A program made the translations under genes and the position numbers. Below are positions 36,391 through 47,707 of a stretch of DNA of 64,000 nt, piece by piece (positions within the stretch are counted from its first letter, which is position 1; each line of letters opens with the position of its first letter). The stretch spans positions 21,202,636 to 21,266,635 of the forward strand of contig NC_050472.1 in NCBI RefSeq assembly GCF_013373865.1. The letters run 5' to 3'. Source of the DNA: Monomorium pharaonis (Eukaryota; Arthropoda; Insecta; Hymenoptera; Formicidae). Below the pieces are notes generated by a model. It did no database searches and was not told where the DNA came from. It was given only the letters and a program-made list of their open reading frames with translations.

Positions 36391-36995
36391 TAGCGCTTTT
36401 TAATGCAACGTTGATACTGCATGGTTTCGCTTGCTGATTAATTGAGTGGCCTCGTTGTTCGTTCTGTAATCGTAAATGAAATTATATGATAGTGAGAAGC
36501 CGTTTCTTGCACAGACTCGAATCATCGACGTTTTATGCTACGTAGTATTATTAATTTCAGAAATGGATGTATATACTGCCGGTCTCTCAAAGGGCCGACA
36601 AGAGAGACCGACAATCGGTCTTAGGATTTTCTCTGACAATATAAATAATGACACGCAATTTTCCCTTCCATCGTCATAATGATTTTTTCTAATCTGTACA
36701 ATTCTATATTTTTATCATCTATGCAATTCTGAAAATGCATAAGAATTTGCATCGCAGTCAAGAGTTCAAAAGTGAGCACGAATTCTAACCTAGAAAAACT
36801 GCTGTGTTTACGTATTCCTTTAACCTCCGATTTCTGTAACATTTTAAGCAATTTTAAGGGTATCTGGTCGCAATAAAGCAAGCATGTCCTTTTCTCTAAC
36901 AAAAAAAATCTGAAGAGTATCTTAAAGGTATATAAATATTCACTCGGTAGAGACTCGCAAAAGAAAATTAGTTCAGCGTCATATTCGCAAGAGAG
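36391..36995. other. No gene recognised
   Basis: AT-rich noncoding sequence upstream of the RTN4IP1-like pseudogene. A small inverted repeat (GCCGGTCTCTC/GAGAGACCG) lies at about 36578-36612. A 127-codon minus-strand open frame (36621-37004) has no recognisable family. Confidence 0.4.
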
Positions 36996-38658
36996 ATGCT
37001 GCAAAAGGTGATTCTGAGATTGAGATGCACTTTTCTAACGATGCATTTTCGTTCCCTATCAAAGTTGTCGGCCGATTTAAACGGAAATCTAGATAACAAG
37101 ATGCAAGCTTGGCAGATACATTCATATAACGGTCTGGAGGGCTTAAAATTCTCCAACGTCAGAATGCCAGTGATCATGAATCCTGCTGACATCTTGGTGA
37201 AAATTGAAGCCACTAGTGTAAATCCTATTGACTGGTACTTTATGTGCTACAATATAGTATTTTAATAAGATTTTTCATTAATTTTTAATTGTTACTTTAT
37301 AGTAAAAGACTCATATAATTCTGTATAGTTTAAGAATTATGATTAAAAAGTATATATTTTGTTACAGATGGTTACGGCAATACTCTTTTAAATACCATAC
37401 GGAAAACTAAGAATTTGGTTTTTGGAACATTTGAAGAAATGGATTTGCCATTGACACTAGGTAGAGACTTTGCAGGAGTAGTTGTATCAAAAGGATTAGC
37501 TGTAGGGGACAGACTCAAGCTTGGCAAGAAAGTTTGGGGAGAGATCTCGATCGAACAGCAAGGCTGTCACGCGAATTACGTGAATTTAGGTGCTGATGTT
37601 GTTGTTGACAGTAACTTAGTAAGACATGTTTCATTTATGTATATATTAAATATTTAGCAAGCCAAATAGCTTGCAATCATATTAAGCAATACTTGTTTTT
37701 CTCACGAGGTTAATCCACGTCCCTGCAAATTGTCTTATATCGAGGCTGCAAGTATTCTGTACGCTGGACTGACCGCATGGTCCGCACTATGGATAACAGA
37801 TAGGCTATGTTATAAAACAGCAATAGTTACAAAACTGAATAAACACGTTTTAGTTATGGCAGGCTCAGGAGGTGTTGGTACTTTGGCTATACAATTGTTG
37901 AAAGCTTGGAACATGCATGTAAATATTTTATTGCATATATTACATTCAGATCTGTGACACATGAAGCATACAAATAATTAGTATTAAATTTAAGGTAATT
38001 AGCACTTGCAGTAATGACGCTGTCGAGATGCTGCAGAATTTAGGTGCTGATGTTGTCATTGTTTACAAGCAAGATAGTGCCAACGCAGAAATTATTTCAG
38101 AAGGACCGTAAGTAACTTTGTAAACTAAAATACATTGTATTGAAATAAATGCAATATATATACAACTGTCTTATTTTTATGCAGGTATGATATGATCTTA
38201 GATTGTGCAAATCAAGGACCAGAGCATGTCAGAATGAATTAGGGATATCTGCACGATACTTATATAGCATTAAACTCGCCTCTTTTAAAAAAATGTCGAT
38301 CATAATGGGCTGATTATGTGTATGGCGAGGAATCTTGGGAATCTTTAAAATTTAATATTCCAAATGTAGAAAACAAAAGCTGTGTTAAATGGAAATTTTT
38401 TATGCCTTCCCAGACAAGGATTAATGTTCTCCAGAAGCTCGTGGAAAACGTAGAGGTGTGTTCTGAGAATTTCTGACGCGCGTTTATTAAAGATTCTATT
38501 TATTAAAGAGTCTATTAAAGATTTTATATCTTATATTCTGTTATTTGCAGATCATGCCTGTTGTTCAGTAGGTGTATGCTTTCCAAGATTTGCCACAGGC
38601 ATATGACAGATTAAAGCAAGTTCATTTAAGAGGCAAATTAGTCATTGACATGAGATAA
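36996..38658 (+). pseudogene. RTN4IP1-like zinc-type alcohol dehydrogenase/quinone oxidoreductase, disabled
   Basis: Exon-like blocks end or begin at 37234, 37378-37618, 37709-37918, 37995-38107, 38185-38455 and 38551-38658. Family motifs are clear: MQAWQIHSYNGLEGLKFSN, LTLGRDFAGVV, the Rossmann loop AGSGGVGTLAIQLLKAW, CSNDAVEMLQNLGADVV, YDMILDCANQGPEHV and the C-terminal GKLVIDM. Intact relatives are mitochondrial proteins of the medium-chain reductase family. Disabling changes seen: TAG at 38240, TAA at 38303 and TAG at 38569, all in an otherwise continuous conserved frame. In addition, a one-base phase mismatch between exon 1 (GAC TG) and exon 2 (AT GGT TAC) lies at the place where a few family residues are missing. 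Introns are retained, so this is a decayed gene or unprocessed duplicate and not a retrocopy. Sequencing error cannot be excluded but would need several events. Confidence 0.85.
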
Positions 38659-40094
38659 TAAACCAAGTTAAATATATCAAGGTATGTATAATTGTAGGTA
38701 AAAAATTAATATATTTTTTACGAATAATTTATTAATAATAAATGATTGTTCTACATAATTTCTGTAATATTATGTTTTTCACATCCGGCATATTATTGTT
38801 ATGTAAAACTTTTTTCAATTTTTGTCCAACGGTTTGTTACGAGCTTTTTTTAGCACCTTTTTTCAAAATCTCGTTCAAATACGCGAGTTCTCTTAATCTA
38901 TCCTTGCGAATTGGAGATAGTTTTTCAATTATTACATCCTCTAATACCAATTTATACGTATAAAAAAATGGAGATAAATCATAACAATTTATTTATATAT
39001 TCATTTACTAATTTATTGGTAATAAATAAACATAAATGAAAATTACGCGCCGAGATACAACGAACGGAGAGAAATTCGTTTTGAGAATTTTGTATTTCGT
39101 ATAGCACTCGCGATATTCTACCGAACGTATCCCCTTCGAGCAAACACTTTGGTCGAATGCGCACGCGAATACTTTACTCGAAACCGAAGGCAAACGCACG
39201 ATGCCACGCTTTACACATGAATACGACCTCTACTATGTACGATCTCACATGGCTCGCGTATCGTTTGCTAGCACGACGGCACTCTCAACACACCACCGTA
39301 CCTGCACAACATCGCACAATTCAATTCTGAGAACGCGAGACACGCACGGAATTAACAGAGCATCCGACCGGCGCTGGAACGCGAGGTAACATGGCGTACG
39401 TGACCGCTGGCAGGCAGACTCTGCGGTACTCGGCGTTGCTAGGCGACCGACTTGTTGACTCGCCGCGCCGCTGCCGCCATGTTGCTCCGTTGCTCCGCGC
39501 TCCAGTCATGTACGCCACCCCAGCGCCGGTCAGACGTTCCGTCACTTCCGTCGACTCCGTGCGTGTCTCGCGGGTTCAAGAATTGAATTGTGCGGTGTTG
39601 TGTAGGTACGGTGTTTCGTCGTTGTATGTCGGTGTGTGATTTTCATTCAAACGGTACGTTTTCTCAGCCTGCGTTTCCACGAAGTTACGTGACGTCGCGC
39701 CACTTTCGCGCCATGTCGATTTTCGTTCCGAGCAAAGTTTTCGTGTGCGTGTATTCGCTCGAGGGGATACGCAATCCGTTCGGTAGAATGTCGATCGTGC
39801 CAATAATGAAACTTTATTAGTCGTCGCGCAATCATACAGAGGTACAAAACTCTGGGAGCGAATTGATTTACTTCTGTTCGGTGTGTCTTGACGTACTTTT
39901 CCAAATGTAACGGTCGCGCCAAGTGAAATTCTCGCGCGCGGTTTACGTTTTACTCGTGTGTGATATAATATCCGTAATATCGGGAGTGCCGAATAAAGAT
40001 CGGGCGATCGTTACTAATGTGCGATTATTATTGTGGTTCGAGAACAGCAGGATGATGTCAGCAGAAAGCGGCATCCATGGAGCGACTCGGTATT
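38659..40094. promoter_or_regulatory. CpG-rich region upstream of the canopy gene
   Basis: AT-rich to about 39040, then CpG-rich to about 40150 with many small overlapping open frames on both strands. This composition, directly ahead of a spliceable 5' UTR exon, suggests a promoter, possibly bidirectional. No conserved protein was recognised. A 62-codon frame starting at 39923 (MKFSRAVYVLLVCDI) looks signal-peptide-like but ends without a recognisable domain. Confidence 0.4.
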
Positions 40095-40476
40095 CCGGAA
40101 AAGGAATGTAGCAGTAGCAGCAGCAGCATCAGGAGCAGCGACAGCACTCGGTGAGTGAATTTTTATCAAATCAATTATTTGAATTTATGTCACGTATATA
40201 TGGTATTGCACATTTATAGAACACGATTATGCACATTTGCATAAAACAGATTTAAAATATGAATGCATATAATTGTAAAATTTACGGGTATAGCATGAAA
40301 CAGAACCAAATAAACGTGGACATAGCATAGAAGAGACCCAAAAAGTCTTGCACATTACCTACGGGATTCATAGATATTTGATTACGTAGTTCAATGTACA
40401 CATTTTATGCACATAGAGGCGCTGATGGATGAAAACACCTAAAATGACGCGATGATTGCTCTGAGGTTTCTCTCTG
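40095..40476 (+). repeat. Inverted duplication, right arm (5' UTR exon and intron of canopy)
   Basis: This arm matches 32016-32546 in reverse orientation. It contains a GCAGCAGCAG-rich exon end (CAGCACTCG|GTGAGTG, donor at 40151). The next good acceptor is AATCTTTCAG at 40689-40698, 48 bases before the canopy start codon, so it probably holds the gene's 5' UTR exon and most of its first intron. It lacks the MITE present in the other arm. Confidence 0.9.
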
Positions 40477-40746
40477 CTTCTAATATTTGGCTAGAGAATT
40501 CCCTACTTTGTTTTGGGAATTCTATGAATTCACTATTCGTGAGCCAATCGAATGACTGTGATTCCACCACACATGCTATCATACTATGATAACAATTATC
40601 AATGCAATTCAGCATAAAAGTGATTAAGATTTATTTTGACATCGTGGACAGTCGCCGGTCGTCGTGTTACACGACGTTGCATTTTCGTAATCTTTCAGTG
40701 ATTCGGTATTAACTGAACATCCCTCTTTTACTTGACACAAGTTACA

Positions 40747-42643
40747 ATGCTGTTAGCGAATCGTGTAATTTTATTATATTCATTATTCGTGTATTTTGCC
40801 TTTGGTAGTGATCCTGAAGAAGAACAAGGGGTTAAATATGCTAATAAATGTGAAGGTAAGTCGGAGCAATTTACTCTTGAAAAACGCAATAAATTTTAGA
40901 GCATTTCAATTTTTATTTTTTGTTAACTTAAAGTGCAATATGAAAAAAAGATACTATTATGGGTCTCTTGATTCCGATCATTTTTCCATCTATTTAAAGT
41001 GATTTAAATGCCTTTAAAATTTTATGATTAAGTTTCTAAAATAAATGCTTGTATTTTGGAAAAAATAAAATATAATTTAAAATTTTGAACAATTTCCATG
41101 GATAGTCAACGGTTGGACATGGAATATTATAATGGAATATTTATAATATTTTAATTTATTGGAAGATCATTATATGAAATTCTGTAATAAATAATATTAA
41201 AGATCACTGTGGAATTAACAATAAATCTATGTTACAGTATGCAAAGTTTTAGCTATGGAACTTGAGGCTAGGCTAGATGAAACAGGAAAAACACACGATG
41301 TATTGGAGTTTGGATATTCAGTTGATGATGTTGCGCCAAAGAAGAAAAAGGAATACAAAAAGTCGTAAGTATTATGTTCAGACTATGCGAGATTATCTTT
41401 GATGAGAGTAGTGCAATTTTTGCTTTGTCAGAGAGCTGCGATTACTAGAGTCCATGGAAGATGTTTGTGAGCGTATATTGGAGTACAATATACACAAAGA
41501 ACGTACGGATAGTACAAGATTTGCCAAAGGAATGAGTCAAACATTCAAGACACTGCATGGTCTTGTGTAAGATATATTGTTAATGCAATTTGATATTGTA
41601 TAAACTATTCAAGACATTGATCAATATATGTCTAATTATAGGGATAGAGGCGTTAAAGTAGATTTGGGTATTCCTTACGAATTATGGGACAAACCTTCTG
41701 TAGAGATAACAACTTTGAAATCACAGTGCGAGAATTTGCTGGAAAATCATGAAGCTGATGTCGAAAACTGGTATTACAATCATCAAGGAAAGATTTCCTT
41801 AATCAGGTATTCTACCTTAAACCAGTTTGTGTAGCTTAACTTCTTATTCTTCTTAATTTTTAGAATTAGAAAAAAGTAGAAAGTGTTAGGTGAGTGCAAA
41901 AATCTTTGTCCTTTTTAAAGATTATTACTCTTGTTAGAGTATGTGAACTGACTACTATGGCGAATTGTAATCCTATATTGTTGGAAAGGTGCCTGTCTAT
42001 AAGTTGATGCCATTTGAGTTATTTATAGTGTTATTTTGTATCAGCAAAGATGTGTATAAAGAAAAGAATATTTGTGATTATAATGTACAAGTTTTGGAGA
42101 GGAATAAAAATAGTAGATGCTGTAAACATTGGACATTTTCTAAATTTATTACAAATGTTTTTTACATCTTTGCTGATACAAAATGGCACTGTAAATAACT
42201 TAAATGGTATCAAGTTTTTGTTATAGACGGTTCTTGCCTTCACTTTTCTAAAATATTTTTCAAATATATTTGCTATAAGTTCCCATTATTGACATTTTGT
42301 ATAAGAGCAATGTCAAAAAAGGGCTAAAATTTTGCACTGATCCAATAAGTTAAATAAAGTTTAAAGTTAAGCTACATTGATGCAGACAAATCTTAATTAT
42401 TCATCTCATTTATGAAATTAATATTTATGTTCATACAGAAATTAATATCTATGTTATAAATTCATATTCAGATATTTGTGTTCCGAGCGTGCGTTGAAAG
42501 GACAAAACGATTCTTGTCTATACGAGAAACCCGACATAGAGAAAAATGTTACAAAACAAAAGAAAAAGAAAAAAGAGAAAAAAGATACAGATAATAAAGA
42601 AAATATAAAAGACAATTCTCAAGATATGAAGCAAGAATTGTAA
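40747..42643 (+). CDS. Canopy-3/4-like ER saposin-domain protein, five coding exons
   Basis: Exons 40747-40855, 41238-41364, 41432-41566, 41642-41806 and 42472-42643 join in frame to 235 residues. A signal peptide is visible (MLLANRVILLYSLFVYFAFG). The mature part follows the canopy (CNPY3/4, PRAT4) pattern: KYANKCEVCKVLAMELEARL, DVCERILEYNIHKER, SQCENLLENHEADVENWYY and YLCSERALKG. The six conserved cysteines of the saposin-like fold are present. The C-terminus is a long Lys-rich tail ending MKQEL, which resembles a KDEL-type ER retrieval signal. Vertebrate members are ER co-chaperones for receptor folding (with Gp96 for Toll-like receptors); a similar role here is inference. The gene is convergent with mRpS33. 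An AATAAA lies at 42653. Intron 4 carries a mariner-type MITE. Confidence 0.92.
41889..42345. mobile_element. 457-bp mariner-type foldback MITE in canopy intron 4
   Basis: The outer left end GGTGAGTGCAAAAATCTTTG and the outer right end ATTTTGCACTGATCCAATAA are inverted repeats resembling mariner TTAGGT-GTGCAAAA termini. TA lies on each side (41887-41888, 42346-42347). Inner arms 41991-42056 and 42162-42238 pair strongly (TTTTGTATCAGCAAAGATGT with ACATCTTTGCTGATACAAAA). The whole element therefore folds into one long imperfect hairpin. It has no transposase ORF. Confidence 0.82.
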
Positions 42644-43255
42644 AACTACGAGAATAAATGAACGGAATCATTTAGATACTTTTTGTTAATAGAATGTGTT
42701 CCTATATCCACCAGAAATACAATGTAATAGACTTCCAATTCTGTATATAAATATAATCTGTAAATATTAGCAGTATTCATACATATGTACTCTATACTTG
42801 GATATATATGTACTATATTTATTGTACTCTTAGAAATTTTATAATAAACTTCTTTTATATATTTCATATAAGACTCACTTATAAATATGTACATATCTGT
42901 ACAATAATATGAACATTGATTCATGTTACATTGACATATGGATGAAAATTAGATCTAAAAATTTTAAATTTACAGTTTATTATTTTAATATTTTTTTCAA
43001 CGTCGTTTACTGTTTGGCGAGTGATGCCAGGTAGGGCCAAGGTAGGGCTTCTATGTCAGAAAGTTTGTTTTATTTAACATTAACATACCAGAAAAAAATA
43101 GAGACATAATTTTTATTGGTACGAATCATTCAATAAGAAACATCTAATCACACTCATCATAAACAACATAGTTTATTATTTACAAACGAGACACATGTAC
43201 TTTTTATAATAGGATTTATTGCATTTGTTATGTTCAAATATAGATGATTTGAATC

Positions 43256-43600
43256 TTAGGATGATTCTTTATCTTTCTTTCTGAAGGGAGGCGGTATCCA
43301 CTTGGTTTTACCACGAAGTTCCCTCAGACGCTCGTACTCCTCCTTGAAGTCCTTATGCTCATCCCTGAATAGACCGTAGTCGCGCAGATGTTTCATCAAT
43401 AGTTCTGTCTCCTTGAATCTTGGATAATATTCCACGATTTCCGGTCGTTTGTTCACTGGTTTCTCGCTAAAAAGCTTCACGACTTTCATTGATTTCTGAT
43501 TAGTCGGTCTGACCACCTCACCGAAGATTCGGTTACTCAGGCGATTCATACGCATGGCATAATTGGTGCCCACATTCGCCAGGTTTATGTATTTACTCAT
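43256..43600 (-). CDS. mRpS33: Mitochondrial ribosomal protein S33
   Basis: A 114-residue single coding exon. The family core is unmistakable: AMRMNRLSNRIFGEVVRPT, NQKSMKVVKLFSEKP, YYPRFKETELLMKHLRDYGL, FRDEHKDFKEEYERLRELRG, with a basic C-terminus. mRpS33 is a small-subunit protein of the mitochondrial ribosome. Length fits the family (about 105-115). On the minus strand a 5' UTR intron is likely: donor GG|GTGAGAAG at 43749 and acceptor CCCTTTGCAG next to 43637. A TTTATT at 43215-43220 (AATAAA on the minus strand) is the likely poly(A) signal. The 3' ends of this gene and canopy face each other about 0.6 kb apart. Confidence 0.97.
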   Translation of the reverse strand: MSKYINLANVGTNYAMRMNRLSNRIFGEVVRPTNQKSMKVVKLFSEKPVNKRPEIVEYYPRFKETELLMKHLRDYGLFRDEHKDFKEEYERLRELRGKTKWIPPPFRKKDKESS

Positions 43601-43759
43601 CCTGATTGAACAGTATTTAGTTTTTCTCTTGTTAAATCTGCAAAGGGAAATGAGGTTAGAACCTACGGTTCTAGGCTCTACGAGAATTAGGATGAAATTT
43701 TCTAAGTTCGAGACAAACGACAGTAGTTAATTTTTAAAGAACTTCTCACCCTTTGTCTA

Positions 43760-44164
43760 CTCATCACCTTCATGCGTAAAATTACAGATTGAATCCTCAG
43801 AAAGCCTCGGAAAGAGAAAAATCAGCGCCCACGCACCATAACCTTACAATCGCACGCACACTCGCATAGTTTCGTTAAATCGCGCACAGCTGATCGCATT
43901 CGCAAGACTATGCATAAGTATAGGCAAGTTTTTTAATTCATCTATTGATCAATCGCAATATGTGTAATACAAACGCGCCTTTTCTAGAGCAAATTAAGAG
44001 TTGCGCTTAATGTGATTGATCGACAAATTAAAAAATGCCAAAGTTACGTTTTGAAACATTTATGATTGAAACAAATATTTAAAACATGCAGTTTAAAATA
44101 AATGTTAAAAATATACTTCTTTAGGAAAAGATTTAACGAAGGTTTTAAAAAAATATTTATATAT
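43760..44164. promoter_or_regulatory. mRpS33 upstream region
   Basis: A CpG-containing stretch at about 43790-43900 (ACGCACACTCGCATAG, AAATCGCGCACAGC) lies just ahead of the inferred mRpS33 5' UTR exon and is the likely promoter. AT-rich noncoding DNA follows. Inferred from position and composition. Confidence 0.35.
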
Positions 44165-44693
44165 ATGCTTATTTTTATAACTTTCGTAAATATTATAAAA
44201 AAGAATTATATCCCGAGAAAATGTTTTATATAAAAACATAATACAAATATATATAAAATATGTCCATATATTAGTTTCCTTTCTTTTGTAAAATTTCTGT
44301 TTGATATAAAAAAATAATAGTTATACTGAAAAGTTAGAAACTAATTAAAAAAATAATTTTTGCATTTCTTTTTTTAAAAAAACCAAGTATGAAAAATTAT
44401 CTATTATATAATCTTATATATTCTGGTGTATATGATTATATATGATTATATAATTATATATGATTATATATTTTTCATACTTAGCTTTTTTTAATTTTTT
44501 AAAAGAAGTAATGCAAAAATCATTTTTTAAATTACTTTCTAATTTTTCAGTATAACTATTAATATTATTTTTTTATATCAAACAAATTTTACAAAAAAAG
44601 GAAACTAATATATGGACATATCTTATATGTATATATTTATATGTTTTTATATAAAACATTTTTTTCTGAGTAGTTATTTTTTTTAATAAGCAT
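44165..44693. mobile_element. 529-bp AT-rich foldback element
   Basis: The left arm (44165-44400) and right arm (44468-44693) are extended inverted repeats. Pairs include TATGTCCATATATTAGTTTC with GAAACTAATATATGGACATA, ATAATAGTTATACTGAAAA with a TTTTCAGTATAACTATTAAT segment, and AAGTATGAAAAAT with ATTTTTCATACTT. The loop is a TATGATTATA-type tract. There is no coding capacity. It is a large-arm foldback or MITE of unknown superfamily. Confidence 0.85.
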
Positions 44694-46437
44694 CAGTCAT
44701 AAAAATATTATTTGAAGATGTTAAAGTATTTAAAAGAATTATTTACTAATTTTCATATACTTTTAAAAATGAGAAAAATTAACGATAAACATGAACGATT
44801 TATCGTAAAAGAGTCCGACAAATAATTGGGTATATTAAGTATTACTAATTACATTTTAATTTTATACGAAAGTTTAATTCTTTGTAAAAGACGGAATCAC
44901 ATCGAAAGTGCGCATTTCTGCTGGCTTAAGTTTGACTCCTCCATCAGCGACATACGACAACGATTGAAGATATCAGCGGTGAAATTATTGATAAATTAGA
45001 TTGTCCGGATTTTCCGAGGCTTCCGTAAGCGAAGCCCGTAAAAAGTTACCTTGTCACAGTATTCCATTGTATTTCACCTAGGTGAGTACCATACTCTTTT
45101 TAAATTTGTCCTACAATATATATCTCATAAATTAGTTTAAATAATCAAAATTGTAATAATTACGATGATTGCAAACCGATATAAGCGTATTTTTTAAATA
45201 AAATAATGATTATTATTTATTGTAAAAATTTGATTAGGCTATGTAAAATTATGATGTGTCTATAAGTCTCAAAATATGGCTATTGTTGCATTGTAAAATT
45301 GACTGGCTAATTATAAATGATTGATTAATTATAAATTTAATTAAATTAATATCCAAAAATTAACTACATGTTGTAGAAATCTGCATTACTTTGTACTTTT
45401 CCAAAAACGTTTGAGATCAACGTAGAAATCTACTGTCTTAATCTTACTATAAAATATAAAATTTTTGTCCTTGCTCTATATATGCAATAAATTGTATATA
45501 CATTTGAACTTTTAGTTTGGAATTACGCTACATCAAGAATAATCTTTTATGCGGGTAAATTAAATTCACGCGTTACATTAGATTTACATTTTATGGATAA
45601 AAGATTTATTTAATCCATTTACTTAACTGCGATTGTAACATCCCCCAGTGCAGATTAGCAAAACAAATAACGTTTTTTGCTAAACGATTAAAAAATTTGT
45701 ATTTACGAATTATTTTATAAGCTTTTTAATTTTAAGGAATTAAATATGTTATTAAACGTGAAAATATGAGATAATATTGCACGTTGCAAGAAACTGTATT
45801 CAGGTATACTCAAACAAAATTATTTATAATTTATTTCGTAATTTATATTAGTGTAAGTAATCTCTGTGCGATATTTTAGTCCCAATATCTCATGTATGAT
45901 TAATGATGTCGTATAATATGGTCATATGTGATATGGATGTCAGGAATCCCAGTGAGTATCCTGTTGTGATAATTTAAAACTAACACATTTACATGATTTG
46001 AATTGATAAGTAATGCTGTACTTCCCGTATTAAAGTTTAGAAGAATTTGTTTTTAATTCAAAGTATTTTATAAAATTTGATAAATAATTAATTGTATTAT
46101 TTTAGCTGCATTCTGATATACACTGCCAATACTAAAAATATGTATATATATATATATTCTTAAGCTTAAGTTGAATATCCTGAGATTCATTCTTGTGCGT
46201 ATTTTAAACATGTAAAAGAGATTTTAATTTTATAATTTAAAGAATTTTATAATTCAAAAGATAATTCAAGTCTGTAATGTTGATGATTTCGTTACTCTAG
46301 CATCACATATTTATCAGTCATACCTTCTTACTCATGTGAGTGTAACAGCCATTTCTTATCGCTTATTATAAATAAGCGCATCCGCTGTTACTTTCGTATT
46401 TATTCTCCGGAATTTATATTGTCAACTTAACAGCATA
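44694..46437. other. No coding gene; possible noncoding leader exon
   Basis: Mostly AT-rich. A more GC-balanced block at about 44890-45080 ends TTTCACCTAG|GTGAGTACC, a good donor at 45081. It could be a noncoding first exon of the downstream lectin gene; this is inferred from the splice consensus alone. Confidence 0.3.
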
Positions 46438-47707
46438 ATGATCATGTTTCGATACATGTTAGTGCTACTTATATACGCGATAATGTGTTGTTTAGTAGCG
46501 GGAAATACGATTGAAACTGATACAATAATCAACGGATTAACAGGTAAGAAAATAATTTCAATATACGTATACATATTTTTTTTCATTTAAGTCATTAAAG
46601 AGAGAAGAAAAGAGATATATTTATATATTATATCTTGAATGTTAAATTGAATATATTTTATTAATTTATTAATTTACTTTACATATTATATTATATTTTA
46701 TTATTATTAATAATAAGAAAAAGTCAATCAATTTGCATCTCAATTTACTAAAGTTTCCTATAGCTCCAGGCAAATTTTTAAACACGAATGGAAATTTGAT
46801 TCCGGCACAGCAGATTATTTACGTTTATGGACCACGCCAATGGAAAATGCAAAACAATATTATAGACAAAACAGGAAATGATTATCTTATTACACCTGGA
46901 ATGGGCGCTCATAAACTTCACATTCGCCAGTTACCATGGAATAAGGCTCGCAGAATTTGCATTCAAGAAGGGGGTGAGTTCTGACGGCAATTTTATTTGA
47001 TAATAATTCATCGAAATGCTTTGCTACATTTCTGTTATTTTCTGTGAATTAAAAAAGAACTGCAATGTAAATTAAAACCTAGTTTTATTCAATGAAGCAT
47101 TAACTTTATTATGTACATGAGCACTTTATTCATCTATATTTGTAAATGTCTTTTAAACTTCTTATTTGCAATAATAACATATTATTAAATTAAAGATAAT
47201 ATGTGTTACAATGTTACATATCATTTTTAATTTAATGATATATGTATAATGTTAAATTAATAGCAACGGCCTAATGTTGCTGATACATCTTTTTCTTTTG
47301 TATGGACAATAACGTCATAACGTGAATTTATTTAACTTTTTTTTATATCAAGAGTGTGGTCATGTAACTTTATTGCGATTAATGCGAATCTGCTTACCGA
47401 CGTAGGTCATTTGGCTATCCTTAACTCCAATTCGGAGGAAAAATTGTTGGTGCACATGTTGGAAGAAAATAAGATAAGTGAAGCATGGCTCGGCGTACAC
47501 GATCTCTATGAAGAGGGCGATTGGAACACGATCATGGATGAATCTATGGAAGCTACAGGCTATTCCAAGTGGACTTCGAATACTAAATACAAGCAACCTA
47601 ACAATGCTGACGGAAACCAGCATTGTGGAATCCTCCTGAAGGATGGCGGAATGAACGATGTCGAGTGTACCCTAGCACTCGCCTTTTTCTGCGAAATATC
47701 TTTGTGA
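46438..47707 (+). CDS. Secreted C-type lectin (hemolymph LPS-binding-protein-like), three exons
   Basis: Exon 1 from 46438 encodes a signal peptide (MIMFRYMLVLLIYAIMCCLV). Exon 2 (about 46718-46973) encodes DYLITPGMGAHKLHIRQ and WNKARRICIQEG. Exon 3 (47406-47707) encodes GHLAILNSNSEEKLL, AWLGVHDLYEEGDW, the QPNN motif and GMNDVECTLALAFFCEISL. These are the hallmarks of a C-type carbohydrate-recognition domain: the WxGxxD-like motif, four disulfide Cys, and QPN with ND for calcium/sugar. In insects such proteins bind bacterial surface glycans in hemolymph (family knowledge). Oddity: with the strong donor at 46544 exon 1 is out of phase with exon 2. The weaker donor at 46567 (TAC|GTATAC) restores an open frame of 228 residues. 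Either that donor is used, the exon 2 start differs, or the gene has a frameshift. Confidence 0.85.
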
